Source of the DNA: Heloderma charlesbogerti
Taxonomy: Eukaryota; Chordata; Lepidosauria; Squamata; Helodermatidae
DNA length: 64,000 nt
Direction of reading: 5' to 3'
Assembly: GCA_026122225.1 (NCBI GenBank)
Contig: JANEZZ010001677.1
Span: forward strand, 372,001 to 436,000
Shown here: positions 1-11,600 of the stretch, piece by piece
How the letters are laid out: each line of letters begins with the position of its first letter
Position numbering within the stretch: the stretch's first letter is position 1
The notes under the pieces: model-generated
The model's input: the letters and a program-made list of their open reading frames with translations, nothing else
What the model was told of the DNA's origin: nothing
Databases searched by the model: none
Made by a program: the position numbers and the translations under genes

Positions 1-2655
1 CAGTAATCTTTGCGCCTAGAAAGCCAAAGTCTGTCACTGCCTCCATTTTTTTCTCCCTCTGTTTGCCAGTTCTCAGTCAAGCTGGTTGCCATAATCTTGG
101 TTTTTTTGAGGTTTAACTGCAGCCCAGGTTTTGCACTTTCTTCTTTCACCTTTGTTATGAGGTTCCTCAGCTCCTCCTTGCTTTCAGCCATCAAAGTGGT
201 ATCATCTGCATATCTGAGATTGTTAATGTTTCTTCCAGTGATTTTAACTCCAGCCTTGGCTTCATCAAGCCCAGCACGTCACATGATGTGTTTTGCGTAC
301 AGGTTGAATAGGTAGGGTGAGAGTATACAACCCTGCCGTACTCCTTTCCCAATCTTAAACCAGTCCGTTGTTCCGTGGTCTGTTCTTACCGTGGCTACTT
401 GGTCGTTATACAGATTCCTCAGGAGGCAGACAAGATGACTTGGTATCCCCATCCCACCAAGAACTTGCCACAATTTGTGATGATCCACACAGCCAAAGGC
501 TTTAGAATAGTCAATAAAACAGAAATAGAAGTTTTTCTGAAACTCCCTGGCTTTCTCCATTATCCAGCGGATATTGGCAATTTGGTCTCCAGTTCCTCTG
601 CCTTTTCTAAACCCAGCTTGTACATCTGGCAATTCTCGTTCCATGAATTGCTGGAGTCTACCTTGCAAGATCTTGAGCATTACCTTACTGGCATGTGAAA
701 TAAGTGCCACTGTTCGATAGTTTGAACATTCTTTGGTGCTTCCCTTTTTTGGTATGGGGATATAGGTTGATTTTTTCCAATCTGTTGGCCATTCTTGTGT
801 TTTCCAAATTTGCTGGCATCTGGCATGCATCACCTTGACAGCATCTTCTTGCAAGATTTTAAACAGTTCAACTGGGATACCGTCCTCTCCTGCTGCCTTG
901 TTGTTAGCAATGCTTCTTAAGGCCCATTCCACCTCACTCTTCAGGATGTCTGGCTCTAGCTCACTGACTACGCCGTCAAATCTATCCCTGATATTATTAT
1001 CCTTCCTATACAGATCTTCCGTATATTCTTGCCACCTTTTCTTGCTCTCTTCTGCTTCTGTTAGGTCCTTGCCATCTTTGTTTTTGATCATACCCATTTT
1101 TGCCTGGAATTTACCTCCGATGTTTCTAATTTTCTGGAAGAGGTCTCTTGTCCTTCCTCTTCTATTATCTTCTTCCGCTTCCGTGTATTGCTTGTTTAAA
1201 AATAATTCCTTATGTCTTCTGGCTAACCTCTGGAATTTTGCATTTAATTGGGCATATCTCCCCCTATTACTGTTGCCTTTTGCTTTCCTTCTTTCTTGGG
1301 CTGCTTCCAGTGTCTCAGCAGACAGCCATCTTGCCTTCTTGGTTTTCTTTTTCTTTGGGACTTTTTTGTTGCTACCTCCTGAACAATGTTGCGAACTTCT
1401 GTCCATAGTTCTTCCAGGACCCTATCTACTAAATCTAGTCCCTTAAATCTATCCTTCACCTCCACTGCGTATTCATTAGGAATATTAGTGAGCTCATCTC
1501 TAACTGCTCTGTGGGTCTTCCCTATTCTCTTTAGTCTGATTCTAAATTGTGCAATAAGAAGTTTGTGATCTGAACTACAATCAGCTCCAGGTCTTGTTTT
1601 TACCAACTGCATAGATGTCCGCAACCTTTGGCTACAAAGGATGTAGTCAATCTGATTTCGGTGTCGACCGTCTGGTGAAGTCCATGTATGAAGTCATGTC
1701 TTAGGTTGTTGGAAGAGAGTGTTTGTTATGCACAGTGAGTTGTCTTGGCAAAATTCTATCAGCCCTATGTCCTGCTTCATTTTGTTCTCCCAGACCATGC
1801 TTGCCTGTAATTCCAGGTGTCGTCTGACTACCCACCTTAGCATTCCAGTCTCCTGTAATGAAAACAACATCTTTGTTTGGCATACTATCCAGTAGGTGCT
1901 GCAGATCCTCATAGAACTGATCTATTTCTGCTGCTTCAGCATCTGTGGTTGAGGCGTATATTTGGATCACTGTGATGTTGAATGGCTTACCCTGAATTCG
2001 AATTGAGATCATTCTGTCATTTCTTGGATTGTATCCAAGCACTGCTTTAGCCACTTTATTATTAATTATGAAGGCTACTCCACTTCTTCTGTGCTCCTCT
2101 TGTCCACAGTAGTAGATCTGGTGGTCATTTGATGTGAGGTGGCCTGTTCCAGTCCATTTCAGTTCACTGACACCCAAAATGTCTATATTTAATCTTGACA
2201 TCTCCCCAATAACCACATCCAATTTGCCCTGGCTCATAGATCTTACATTCCAGGTTCCTATGGTGTGTTGATCTTTAGAACATCGGATTCGTCATTCACC
2301 ACCAGCACCATCGGCCTCTAGCCGTCCTTTCGGCTTTGAGGTAGCTGCGTCATCACATCTGGGGCCAGTTGAACTTAAATGTTCCTCCCCAGTACCATTT
2401 TAACCATCTTCCGACCTGGGAGTCCCATCTTCCGATGGTATACCAACATATCTCTGGTTGTACTGATCCATTTAGTTTTCATGGCAAGAATACTGGGGTG
2501 GGTTGCCGTTTCCTTCCCCAGGGATTGTATTTAGTCTGACCTCTCTGCCATGACCTTCCCGTCTTGGGTGTCCCTTAACGGTTTAGCTCATGACATCATT
2601 GAGGTGCTCAAGCTCCAGCACCACGACAAGGTAACGATCTGGTCACCATAGGCTA
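1..2655 (-). mobile_element. BovB (RTE-clade) LINE, decayed, cut by left edge
   Basis: The minus strand encodes broken pieces of an APE endonuclease (about 2237-1701; SELKWTGTGHL, IYYCGQE, GDWNAKVG) and reverse transcriptase (about 1406-180; FRKGRGTGDQIANIRW, FIDYSKAF, GVRQGCILSP, then YADD near 205). Frames change between endonuclease, connector and RT, and a stop precedes the YADD part, so it is dead. The 5' leader runs to about 2655; the 3' end is outside the window. It belongs to the same subfamily as the fragment at 26.4-27.2 kb, sharing a stretch starting CAGTAATCTTTGCGCCTAGA. Confidence 0.92.
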
Positions 2656-2659
2656 TCAG

Positions 2660-2928
2660 AAATCACATGCAGGTGAGTGAGGAAGCTGGGAGAGGAGGAC
2701 AGCAGCATTTCACCGCTCCTCTGGGCCCAGCATAGAAACCAAGCTGGCTGCCAAAGGATAGTCGCCTCCTGCTCAGCAATGGTCTTAGGTCCAGCTGTGG
2801 TTCTTTGCCCCTCCTCTGCCAGCCCCAGGCAGGCTAGTAACTTTTGCAGGCTTCTTTATGAGGCTGCCCAATAAGTGGCAGTTAAGAGGCCAGCTGTCCA
2901 GTGTGAGCCCTTGAGTTTGAATCCATTT
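2660..2928. other. Short unannotated spacer between two BovB insertions
   Basis: Nothing recognised. The only open frames are short and composition is ordinary. Confidence 0.4.
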
Positions 2929-3209
2929 GTTGTTGTTCAGTCGTTCAGTCCTGACCGACTCTTCGTGACCCCATGGACCATAGCACGCCAGGCCTTCCTG
3001 TCCTGCGCTCTCTCCTGGAGCGTGCTGAAGTCCATATTCATTGCATCGGTGATGCTATCTAGCCATCTCATCCTCTGCCATCCCCTTCTCCTTTTGCCTT
3101 CAGTCTTTCCCAGCATCAGGGTCTTTTCCAGAGAGTTTTCTCTTCGCATAAGGGGGCCAAAATATTTGAGCTTCAGCTTCAGTCTCTGTCCTTCCAAGGA
3201 GCAGTTCTC
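2929..3209 (-). mobile_element. BovB LINE 3'-end fragment
   Basis: Minus strand: the C-terminal BovB segment (KLKLKYFGPLMRRENSLEKTL) through the terminal TGGGGTCACGAAGAGTC motif to (AAC)n at 2929. It is 5'-truncated at about 3209, a normal outcome of target-primed insertion. Confidence 0.9.
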
Positions 3210-3425
3210 TTTTTTCAGCCTCAGTTCCCTTGCTATAAAATGGGAAACAGCTACAGCTTCATGGCAAAGCGAGACTTTGGTATGCTGGTCTCCCCCTCTC
3301 CAAGAACACTTTCACAGGAGGCTTTTTGCCCCAAATTTCCCTCTCATTTCCTTGCTTACAATCCCCAACAACAACAACAACCATGTGGATATCTGCTTGT
3401 CCACTGAATATCACATCCCACACAT

Positions 3426-3453
3426 TTGATGAAATGGACTCTGGTCCATGAAA
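3426..3453 (+). ncRNA. Hammerhead-ribozyme-like core (degenerate)
   Basis: TTGATGA (3426-3432) matches hammerhead CUGAUGA except for the first base. It is followed by a perfect 6-bp stem ATGGAC/GTCCAT (3434-3439/3444-3449) closed by TCTG, then GAAA (3450-3453). This reproduces the C-core, stem II and GAAA order of a hammerhead. I could not settle stems I and III, and the C-to-T change in the core would probably abolish cleavage. Confidence 0.35.
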
Positions 3454-3477
3454 GCTTATGCCTTAAATTTTTTGTTA

Positions 3478-3648
3478 GGGTTGGATCCAAATTTAAGCTG
3501 GATCAACTGGACTTCCCCTCCCCCTCCTTCTGACAGTAGCCCCTCCAGTCCCCTGAAATGCTAATGGGGTGAGCTGTGGTGGGGAGCAGGGACCCCAAAA
3601 ATCTGGTACAGGGACCTTCTGCTAGCAGCAGATCCTGGATCCAATCCC
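3478..3648. mobile_element. Small inverted-repeat element inserted in the Penelope-like end
   Basis: The insert opens with GGGTTGGATCC and closes with GGATCCAATCCC, terminal inverted repeats, and splits TTGTTA from GTCTTTAAGG of the host repeat. It is non-coding, so a MITE. The superfamily was not determined; flanks are consistent with a 2-bp target but degraded. Confidence 0.6.
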
Positions 3649-3704
3649 ATGTCTTTAAGGTGCCGCAAGACTCTTGGTTGGTTGTTTTTTCACAGTCGAG
3701 TTCG

Positions 3705-4555
3705 AAAAATCAGATTTATATAGGTTGTGGTTTTTTTCTGAAATGGTGCCTAAACTCGGCTAACAATTTCAGGGCAGTGTGGATTTTACAATGCTGCAGC
3801 CACATTTCACAAAGCGCAAGAACTGGTAATGAATACAGAACTTCGAAGAATTTCAGCTCTCATTTAAACAAAACAAAGCAAGTTTCTAGACCTTAAGGTA
3901 GTGAATAGGCTTGAAGGTATGTGAAATCTCAGAAGCTGCTAGGGGGTGGGGAAAACAGGACTGCCAGGTGGTAGACACAAGCCAGTAGAGCTTCAATGCC
4001 AATGCATAATTTATTGTGACTGGCAGAAATGGGACGTATTATGCAGTGTTTGCATTTATGTGCAAAACTGCATACGACAGGCAACATTTATACAAGCTGC
4101 AGAATTCAGAGTCCTTTCGGCCAGGAATCTGATAGAAGTTTAAAAAAAAGAAAAAAATAACTACAGAGTATATTCAAGCCTGATTAGAGCCTTGCTAACA
4201 CCTAAGTGAAGATTTGCATTTACAGACCCACCGTATCTCAAAGGCTCAGGTTGGATTGGATAGTTTCCTTGTATTATTTATTCTTGCCCCAGCTGTGGAG
4301 TGTTTCAGTTTTACAGGGGAGGGAAAAAGAGTGGAAAAGTTGATGAAAGAGCTGCTGTAATTCTTTCTGGCATGTTGCTTGCTCTGTGTGCCATATGCCT
4401 TGCACCTCGCCATGTTATGCCCCTGGCAGCAGAATTATCACAGTATGAGCACCAGACCGACCTCGGGTCCTGACAAAGTTATATAAAACAGGAAGGGGGT
4501 TGATTAAAACATAGGCAGGCAGAAGGGTGGCTTTGACAACACCCCAAAGTTGGGG
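3705..4555. other. Intergenic stretch without recognised features
   Basis: AT-rich sequence with no convincing exon, RNA gene or repeat consensus that I recognise. Confidence 0.4.
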
Positions 4556-4559
4556 TGCA

Positions 4560-4690
4560 CTCCTCCACAACGTCCTTGTGAGGTAGGTTAGGCTGAGAGG
4601 AAGTGACTGGCCTGAGGTTAGCTTCATGTCTGAGCAAGGAACTGAACCCAGGCCTCCCCAGAACTAGTCTGACACTCTCACAACTACTCC
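4560..4690 (-). mobile_element. CORE-SINE (MIR-like) fragment
   Basis: Plus-strand text GTGAGGTAGGTTAGGCTGAGA, then GTGACTGGCC and ACTGAACCCAGGCCTCCCCA, is the reverse of a MIR/CORE-SINE with its tRNA-like head and core. The same family occurs at 27.6 and 62.4 kb. Confidence 0.7.
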
Positions 4691-4768
4691 GCACTGGGTC
4701 ACGAGACGGGTGTCAAGAGGGCTAAAGACTGCGGCTTAAAAGGGGACATCTTAGCCTTGATTTAGGAA

Positions 4769-5010
4769 CACAGGAAGCAGCCTTCTAACCGGGTCAGAAA
4801 GTTGGGCCATCTAGCACAGTAGCGTCAACTCTGACTGGCAGTGGCTGCCCAGGATTTCAGGGCAGGGCTCTTTTTATCCAGCCTCACGTGGAGATTGAAC
4901 CTGGGGCCTCCTGCATGCAGCGCAGGGCCTCTACCCTAGAGCCACAGCCCTTCCCCTAAAAATACAGCAGGATTCCATGGTTCTGAATAATAAAGCAAAG
5001 CTGCAAAACA
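4769..5010 (-). mobile_element. tRNA-Ala-derived SINE plus upstream linker
   Basis: Reverse-oriented copy: its head on the minus strand contains GGCTCTAGGGTAGAGGC and CTGCATGCAGGAGGCCCCAG, and its tail lies near 4769. The linker TTATTCAGAACCATGGAATCC precedes the head, as in the tandem copies elsewhere in this window. Confidence 0.75.
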
Positions 5011-5071
5011 GAAGCTACCTTGAAGGAACCCAGTCGTTAAGGCTCATTAAATAGCCCCAGCATTCCATGCT

Positions 5072-5180
5072 CTAGATGGTTGGACTACGATTCCCATCAC
5101 CCATACCCACTGGTCATGCCGGCTGTGGACGATGAGTTTGTAGTCTGATGCATCTGGAGGGTAGGCAAGGTTGGGGAGGG
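5072..5180. repeat. Palindromic MITE of the 'ACTACAACTCCCATCA' type
   Basis: Left arm GGACTACGATTCCCATCACC and right arm GAGTTTGTAGTCTGATGCAT are inverted versions of each other around a TGCCGG centre; the outer CTAGATGGTT pairs loosely with the CATCTGGAGG end. Confidence 0.6.
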
Positions 5181-5631
5181 CTGATTGCGCCTGCAAGAGC
5201 TAGTATTCCATAGGTGTAGCCTTATTTCTAAATAATTGTCATTTAGCCCAAAGGGATATAAATAAATGCATCCACCTGCTGGAGATAATGGACTTCTGAA
5301 GTGCCAGTTCTCAGCTTGGTATGAAACTATCGTTAAACTAATTTTTAAAGACATGAGGGGGTGGGGCTTGAGGAGAGGAGGCGTGGCCCAGGAGAGGAAC
5401 TGGCAGGCCGGATGGGAACACCCCTGCCCCCATCTCCCGTGGGCTGCATCTGGCCAAGAGCTGGAGATTCCCCAAGACAAGAGACCAGAGGGGGTGAACC
5501 CCAAACAGATGTTAGCCTTAAACCTGATGAACCTCAGTCAGAGAAGGCATCTTAGCCCTTGGAAATCTCAGAAGGTGCCGGGGGCGGGGAAAGCAGGACA
5601 ACCAGGGGGTGGATGCCAGCTGGTAGAGCAG

Positions 5632-5991
5632 GGGTGTAGAACCCCTTTCGGCCCACGGGCCAAATTCCATTTGGGAGAACCTCTCAGGGGCCACGTTCCC
5701 GTGGTGGGTGGCACAAAGGCAAAAGGAGGCAGGGCGAAAAATATCAAAAATTCCAGTGTATTGTAGCTCAAAGCAGTTACCGCCAGTAACTTAGCCCCTG
5801 GAGAGGCATGTCGACCTTTTAGGATGGGGAGAAACTGGAAAAGAGCCAGGAAACCACCACATGAGTGGTACTTGGGGGAAAGGGGTGGGGCTACGGGAAG
5901 GGGCGTGGCCATTTGGGGAACCTCAGAGGGCCAAATTGGAACCCGAGGTGGGCTAGATTTGAACCCACTACTCAAGTTTTGCACCCCTGCT
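5632..5991 (+). mobile_element. Non-autonomous hAT-like element
   Basis: Begins CAGGGGTGTAGAACCCC and ends TTTTGCACCCCTG, hAT-style terminal inverted repeats. The interior has the 'CGGCCCACGGGCCAAATTCC' block shared with copies at 15.6, 35.0, 52.2 and 58.6-58.9 kb. Flanking 8-mers are only weakly alike. Non-coding. Confidence 0.65.
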
Positions 5992-6414
5992 TTACAGGAT
6001 CATAAAGGCTGGGTGGGGTAGGCCCTGCAAATATCAGCGACCTACAACGCCCCTCCAAAGCAAATCACAACAACAGAAGTCCAACACCTGATCAAACACT
6101 CCAGTATTACACAAAAGCTTGTGTATATCACGGCCTTAGAACACTTCCCCCACCACCACTCCAAAATCAGTCCTATCAGGAATATATTCTCTATTTTGCA
6201 TTTCGTATGCCTTGCACCCCAAAACTGCACACACAGAAGGTCACACACAGCCACTCCCCTTGAGGGAAACCTGTTGCAATTGATATTTCTTTCATTTTGG
6301 CTTAACCCTTTGGTGTGTTTCCTATCCATATGTGCATCTCCTTCTCGGCACTCTGGTTTGAACAGTGTGCATGCGTGTATTATGCTAAATATGCGCACAG
6401 GCAGCTTGCTTGCT

Positions 6415-6422
6415 TGCTTTCT

Positions 6423-6457
<35 letters not shown>

Positions 6458-6460
6458 TTT
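6415..6460. repeat. (CT)n-(CA)n microsatellite
   Basis: Compound dinucleotide tract; a second poly-C/(CA)n tract lies at 6556-6580 and a third at 6829-6848. Confidence 0.95.
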
Positions 6461-6669
6461 GCAAGGCTATGATGGAGAAGAAAAAGAAAGACCTCCATCT
6501 CTGTGGAAAGAAATAGTAAGCAGGCTTCTGCAATAACAGGTGGGGGATGGACGGACCCCCCCCCCCACACACACACATAATGAAATATCTCCATTGGCAG
6601 GGAGAAGAGTGAGTGGGTGTCCACATAGTCAGCATTACTGTAAACAAAGAAGAAAAGCGATGCTCAGGG

Positions 6670-6718
6670 TTTAAGAACATAAGACGAGCCATGCTGGATC
6701 AGACCATGCTTTTCCCTA
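6670..6718 (-). mobile_element. CR1/L3-type LINE 3' terminal scrap
   Basis: TTAAGAACATAAGACGAGCC and ATGCTGGATCAGACCATGC are the reversed 3' end common to the CR1/L3 group in reptiles. Confidence 0.6.
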
Positions 6719-6719
6719 C

Positions 6720-8130
6720 GATGGGTAGTTGACGCAAGGCGGAGTGGTTGCAGTTGGGGGTGGGCAGAGCTAGAGACAGGGATTTGCAGCCTTGCAGGAC
6801 TGCATTGCACTGTCTCTCTGCATCACCCCCCCCACACACACACACACTCTTCTACCTCTTGCACACAGTCACACTCACGGAAAACAAAGCATCACTTAGT
6901 GCAAAGCTGGGCTGGCAGCAACAGGGATGCTGAGATAAATCAGCGCCGGCTCCGGTTGGGGGTTGGGGTTGGGCAAGACCCCCTCCCTCAGTGAGGCCAC
7001 CTTCTCACCCCCATGGTCCCTAGCTGTTCTTGCCCCTTCCCCTCTTCCTCATCATGGCTTCCGCTTGCTTGCTCGACAGGCAGAGCGAAAAAGACGGTTG
7101 CAACGGGGAAGGCCAGGAGCAAGTCCAGGGGGCTCTTGTGGGCGAGCCCTGCTGGGGCGTGGGCCCTGTGCAAGTGCCTGACCACGCCTACCCTTGACGC
7201 CGGCCCTGACTGTTACCCCTAGCTTGCTTGGCAGGCAGAGCTGGTGAGCGGGGAGGCTGCAGCACCTCCTGCTCGCCACCGCCGTGGTCCGGGCCAGGCG
7301 AGACGCAGGTGAGCAAGCAGGTTGCCCGGGCGAAGAGGAGGTGGAGCGACTCCGGGGGGGTCTTGCCAGTGGTTCCCTGTGGGGTGCAGGCCCTTGACAG
7401 CCCTGGGCTAAATAGTCTTTTGGCCTGCCACAGCGGGCCCTTTGTATGTTCGTATAGTGCAGTTGGCAAGGGGTGTATGGCGGCGCGTCTGTGCGAGTTA
7501 GTAGCATCATTCTTGTACAGGTGGGAGAGCATCGATGCTTCTTTCCCCAGGGGCTGGGGGCACCTCTGGAAAGCTCCTGCTGTTCTGCTGTTGTTCTAGA
7601 ATGCATGCTACATTCAGCCTGTCCCTCCAACCCCCTCCCCTAGTATAGACCTCTGTGGGTGTCACATCCTGGGAGCCCCTGCGGGTGCATTCATATTCCT
7701 GCTTTTCAACAAACAGGCCCCCCCCTTATATAAAATCCAAGCGCTCTCCACTCAAAGTAGGTCAAGTAAAGCTGTGTGGGGTCCCCCCTTTCTCTTCCCT
7801 TAGCCCCCCCCCCACACCACCCCTCTTCTGGTTGCTTCTACCAGGCATTCAAGATACTGAGGTGGAGGTTCGGTGCCAGGCCGGCTGGGTGGTGGGCTGG
7901 ATTTTGCGGTTTTGGCCTGCATTTGTATGAAGGCTTCTTGGGAGCAGAGAGTGAGCTTTCAAAAGGAGGCTAGCAAGATTTCTTTCTCAGAGGGATTACT
8001 CAGTTGGCAGTATTAGCAGCCTGGCCACTTTTTAATCCTGCAGTGTTTTGTGCATGCGTGTGTGTGTGTGTGTTTTAATTAGAGGCACAATTTTGCAAGC
8101 AAGAAACATAAGGATTAGAATGGTAATAAA
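6720..8130. other. Gene-free stretch with a GC-rich core (about 6940-7400)
   Basis: The GC-rich part has two loosely similar blocks starting GCTTGCTCGACAGGCAGAGC (7067) and GCTTGCTTGGCAGGCAGAGC (7222), suggesting an old duplication or a repeat family. Open frames here overlap on both strands with no recognised domain. No gene is claimed. Confidence 0.4.
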
Positions 8131-8136
8131 CCATGC

Positions 8137-8137
<1 letters not shown>

Positions 8138-8184
<47 letters not shown>

Positions 8185-8231
8185 CACATATACATATATA
8201 TATATACACACACACATACATATATACCTAT
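8138..8231. repeat. (TG)n-(TA)n-(CA)n compound microsatellite
   Basis: Long alternating purine-pyrimidine tract with near dyad symmetry around the TA core. A shorter (TG)n lies at 8056-8075 and a similar compound tract at 25583-25635. Confidence 0.95.
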
Positions 8232-8336
8232 AATCTGCAAATTGTATCCTTCAGTTGCACCATTTATACATGGATACGCTCCCTCCCTCATCCCACATAA
8301 ACAGTGTGCGTGAGCATGCATATGTCTTTACAGCAC

Positions 8337-8466
8337 GTAAAACCCAACATAAGTCCTACTTAGAGTAGAGCCGTTGAAATGAACGGGACGTCAGTTAGTC
8401 ATGACTAACTTCTATCCCATTTATTTCAGTGGGTATACTCTAAGTAAAACTTATGTTGGGTTTTAC
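8337..8466. mobile_element. Palindromic MITE with perfect 18-bp ends
   Basis: Termini GTAAAACCCAACATAAGT and ACTTATGTTGGGTTTTAC are exact reverse complements. The interior (TAGAGTAGAGCCGTTGAAAT against TTTCAGTGGGTATACTCTAA) also pairs. Related to the common reptile 'AGTAGACCCATTGAAAT' repeat, of which scraps occur near 42.2 and 62.65 kb. Confidence 0.8.
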
Positions 8467-8609
8467 CCAGCATTTGGAAATTTCTCTTGAAGCAAGCTTG
8501 GAACGGGCTCCGTAGAGAGGGGCTGGATTTGGGGGCCACCTGAACAGTGTAGCTGCTTTTAGGCCTTTTAAAATTACATTTTGCAAATTACCCAGGTACC
8601 GTAAGATGA

Positions 8610-11600
8610 CCCCTTCATGGATCACTGCCTTGTTGTGGTGAAGGGGCTTGCGTAACTCAGTGAAGCCATAAGCTATGCCGTGCAGGGCCACCCAAGATGG
8701 ATAGGTCATGGCAGAGAGTTCTGACAAAATGTGGTTCAACGCAGAAGGAAATGGCAACCCACTCCAGTATTCCTGCCAAGAAAACCCCATGGAACGTATC
8801 ACAAGGCTAAAAGAGATGATGCCGGAAGATGAGCCCCTCAGGTCGGAAGGTGTCCAGTATACTACTGGGGAAGAGCAGAGGGAATTTCCAAGTAGCGCCA
8901 GAAAGAGTGAAGTGGCTGGGCCAAAGCCGAAAGGACACTCAGCTGTGGATGTGTCTGGTGGTGGAAAGAATGTCCGATGCTGTAAAGAACAATATTGTTT
9001 AGGAACCTGGAATGTAAGATCAATGAATCAAGGCAAGCTGGAGGTGGTCAAACATGAGATGGCAAGATTGAACATCGACATCAGTGAACTAAAATTGACA
9101 GGCATGGGCGAATTTAATTCAGGTGACCATCATATCTACTACTGTGGGCAAGAATCCCTTAGAAGAAATGGAGCGGCACTCATAGTCAACAAAAGGGTGG
9201 GAAAAGCAGTACTGGGGTACAATCTCAAAAATGATAGAATGATCTCAGTACGAATCCAAGGCAAACCATTCAACATCACAGTAATTCAAGTCTATGAATT
9301 AGACCCCAACCACTGAGGCCGAAGAAGCTGAGGTTGGTCAGTTCTATGAAGACCTACAACACCTTCTAGAACTAACACCCAAAAAAAGATGTCCTCTTCA
9401 TCATAGGGGATTGGAATGCTAAAGTAGGAAGTCAAGAAATCACCGGGATAACAGGCAAGCATGGCCTTGGTGTACAAAATGAAGCAGGACAAAGGCTAAT
9501 AGAGTTTTGCCAAGAGAACACGCTGATCACAGCAAACACTCTTTTCCAGCAGCACAAGAGGCGACTGTACACATGGACATCACCAGATGGTCAATATCGA
9601 AATCAAATTGGTTACGTACTTTGCAGCCAAAGATGGAGAAGCTCTATACAGTCAGTAAAAACAAGACCTGGAGCTGACTGTGGCTCAGATCATGAACTTC
9701 TTGTTGCAAAATTTCGGCTTAAATTGAAGAACGTAGGGAAAACACTAAACCATCCAGGTATGACCTAAATCATATCCCTATGAATATACAGTGGAGTAGA
9801 GGAATAGATTTAAGGGATTAGACCTGATAGACAGACTGCCTGAGGAACTATGGATGGAGGTCCGTAACATTGTTCAGGAGGCAGCAACTCAATCCATCCC
9901 AAAGAAAAAGAAATGCAAGAAAGCCAAGTGGCTGTCTGAGGAGGCTTTACAAGTAGCTGAGGAAAGAAGGGAAGCGAAAAGCAAGGGAGAAAGGGGAAGA
10001 TATATCCAACTGAATGCAGAGTTCCAGAGAATAGCAAGGAGAGACAAGAAGGCCTTCTTAAATGAACAATGCAAAGACATCGAGGAAAACAATAGAATGG
10101 GAAAGACTAGAGATCTGTTCAAGAAAATTGTATCAAGGGAACGTTTTGTGCAAAGACGGGCATGATAAAGGACAAAGAAGGCAGGGACCTAACAGAAGCA
10201 GATGAGATTAAGAAGAGGTGGCAAGAATCCACAGAAGAACTATACAGAAAAGATCTGAATGTCCCTGATAGCCATGATAGTGCAGACACTGAACTTGAGC
10301 CGGACATCCTAGAGAGTGAAGTCAAGTGGGCCTTAGGAAGCATTACTAACAACAAAGCTAGTGGAGATGACAGTATTCCAGCTGAGCTATTTAAAATCAT
10401 AGAATCATAGAATCATAGAATAGTAGGGCTGGAAGGGGCCTACAAGGCCATCGAGTCCAACCCCCTGCTCAATGCAGAAATCCAAGTCAGAGCATCCCTG
10501 ACAAATGGCTGTCCAGCCTCGTCTTGAAGGCCTCCAGTGTGGGAGAGCCCACCACCTCCCCAGGTAATTGGTTCCATTGTCGTAATCCTACAAGATGATG
10601 CTGTTAAAGTGCTGCACTCAATATGCCAACAAATTTGGAACACTCAACCGTGGCCACAAGACTGGAAAAGGTCAGTTTACATTCCAATTCCAAAGAAGGG
10701 CAATGCCAAAGAGTGTTCAAACTACTGCACAATTGTGCTCATCATTTCACATGCCAGCAAGGTTATGCTCAAAATCCTACAAGCTAGGCTTCAGCAGCAT
10801 GTGAACCAAGAACTATCGGAAGTACAAGCTGGGTTTCGAAGAGGCAGAGGAACTAGAGATCAAATCGCCAATGTTCGCTGGATAATGGAGAAAGCGAGAG
10901 AATTCCAGAAAAATGTCTATTTCTGCTTCACTGACTACGCTAAAGCCTTTGATTGTGTGGATCACAACAAACTGTGGCAAATTCTTAAAGAGATGGGAGC
11001 ACCAGACCACCTTACCTGTCTCCGGAGAAACCTGTATGAGGGTCAGGAAGCAACAGTAAGAACCGGACATGGAACAACCGATTGGTTCAAAATTGGGAAA
11101 GGAGTACGACAAGGCTGTATATTGTTCCCCTGATTATTTAACTTATATGCAGAGTACATCATGAGAAATGCCGGGTTGGATGAATCAGAGGTCAGAATTA
11201 AGACTGCCGGGAGAATTATCAACAACCTCCGATACGCAGACGATACCACCCTAATGGCAGAAAGCAAAGAGGATCGAAAGAGCCTCTTGTTGAGGGTGAA
11301 AGAGGAGAGTGCAAAAGCTGGTCTGAAACTCAACATTAAAAAAACTAAGATCATGTGGCCCCATCACTTCCTGGCATATAGAAGGGGAAGAAATGGAAGT
11401 AGTGACAGATTTTACTTTCTTGGGCTCCAAGATCACCGCAGACGGTGACTGTAGCCATGAAATTAAAAGACGCTTGCTCCTTGGGAGGAAAGCTATGGCA
11501 AACCTAGACAGCATAGTAAGAAGCAGAGACATCACCTTGCCAACAAAGGTCCGTCTAATCAAAGCTATGGTTTTCCCAGTAGTAACGTATGGCTGTGAGA

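Larger units (their letters stand above)
3405..3700 (+). mobile_element. Penelope-like (or related) repeat end, interrupted
   Basis: The motif ATGGACTCTGGTCCATGAAA GC, then TTATGCCTTAAAT...TTTGTTA, resumes after a 171-bp insertion as GTCTTTAAGGTGCCGCAAGA. This is the widespread reptile repeat end ('...CACGAAAGCTTATGCC...TTAGTCTTTAAGGTGCC...'), which I associate from memory with Penelope-like elements. Class assignment is moderate; the two halves clearly belong together. Confidence 0.55.

Noticed and set aside
835..1446. Long + frame with many hydrophobic residues
   Set aside because: It is the antisense of the BovB reverse transcriptase on the minus strand.
7013..7630. Overlapping frames in the GC-rich 7.0-7.6 kb region
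   Set aside because: Open on both strands in several frames, no domains, and internal repeat similarity suggests composition rather than coding.
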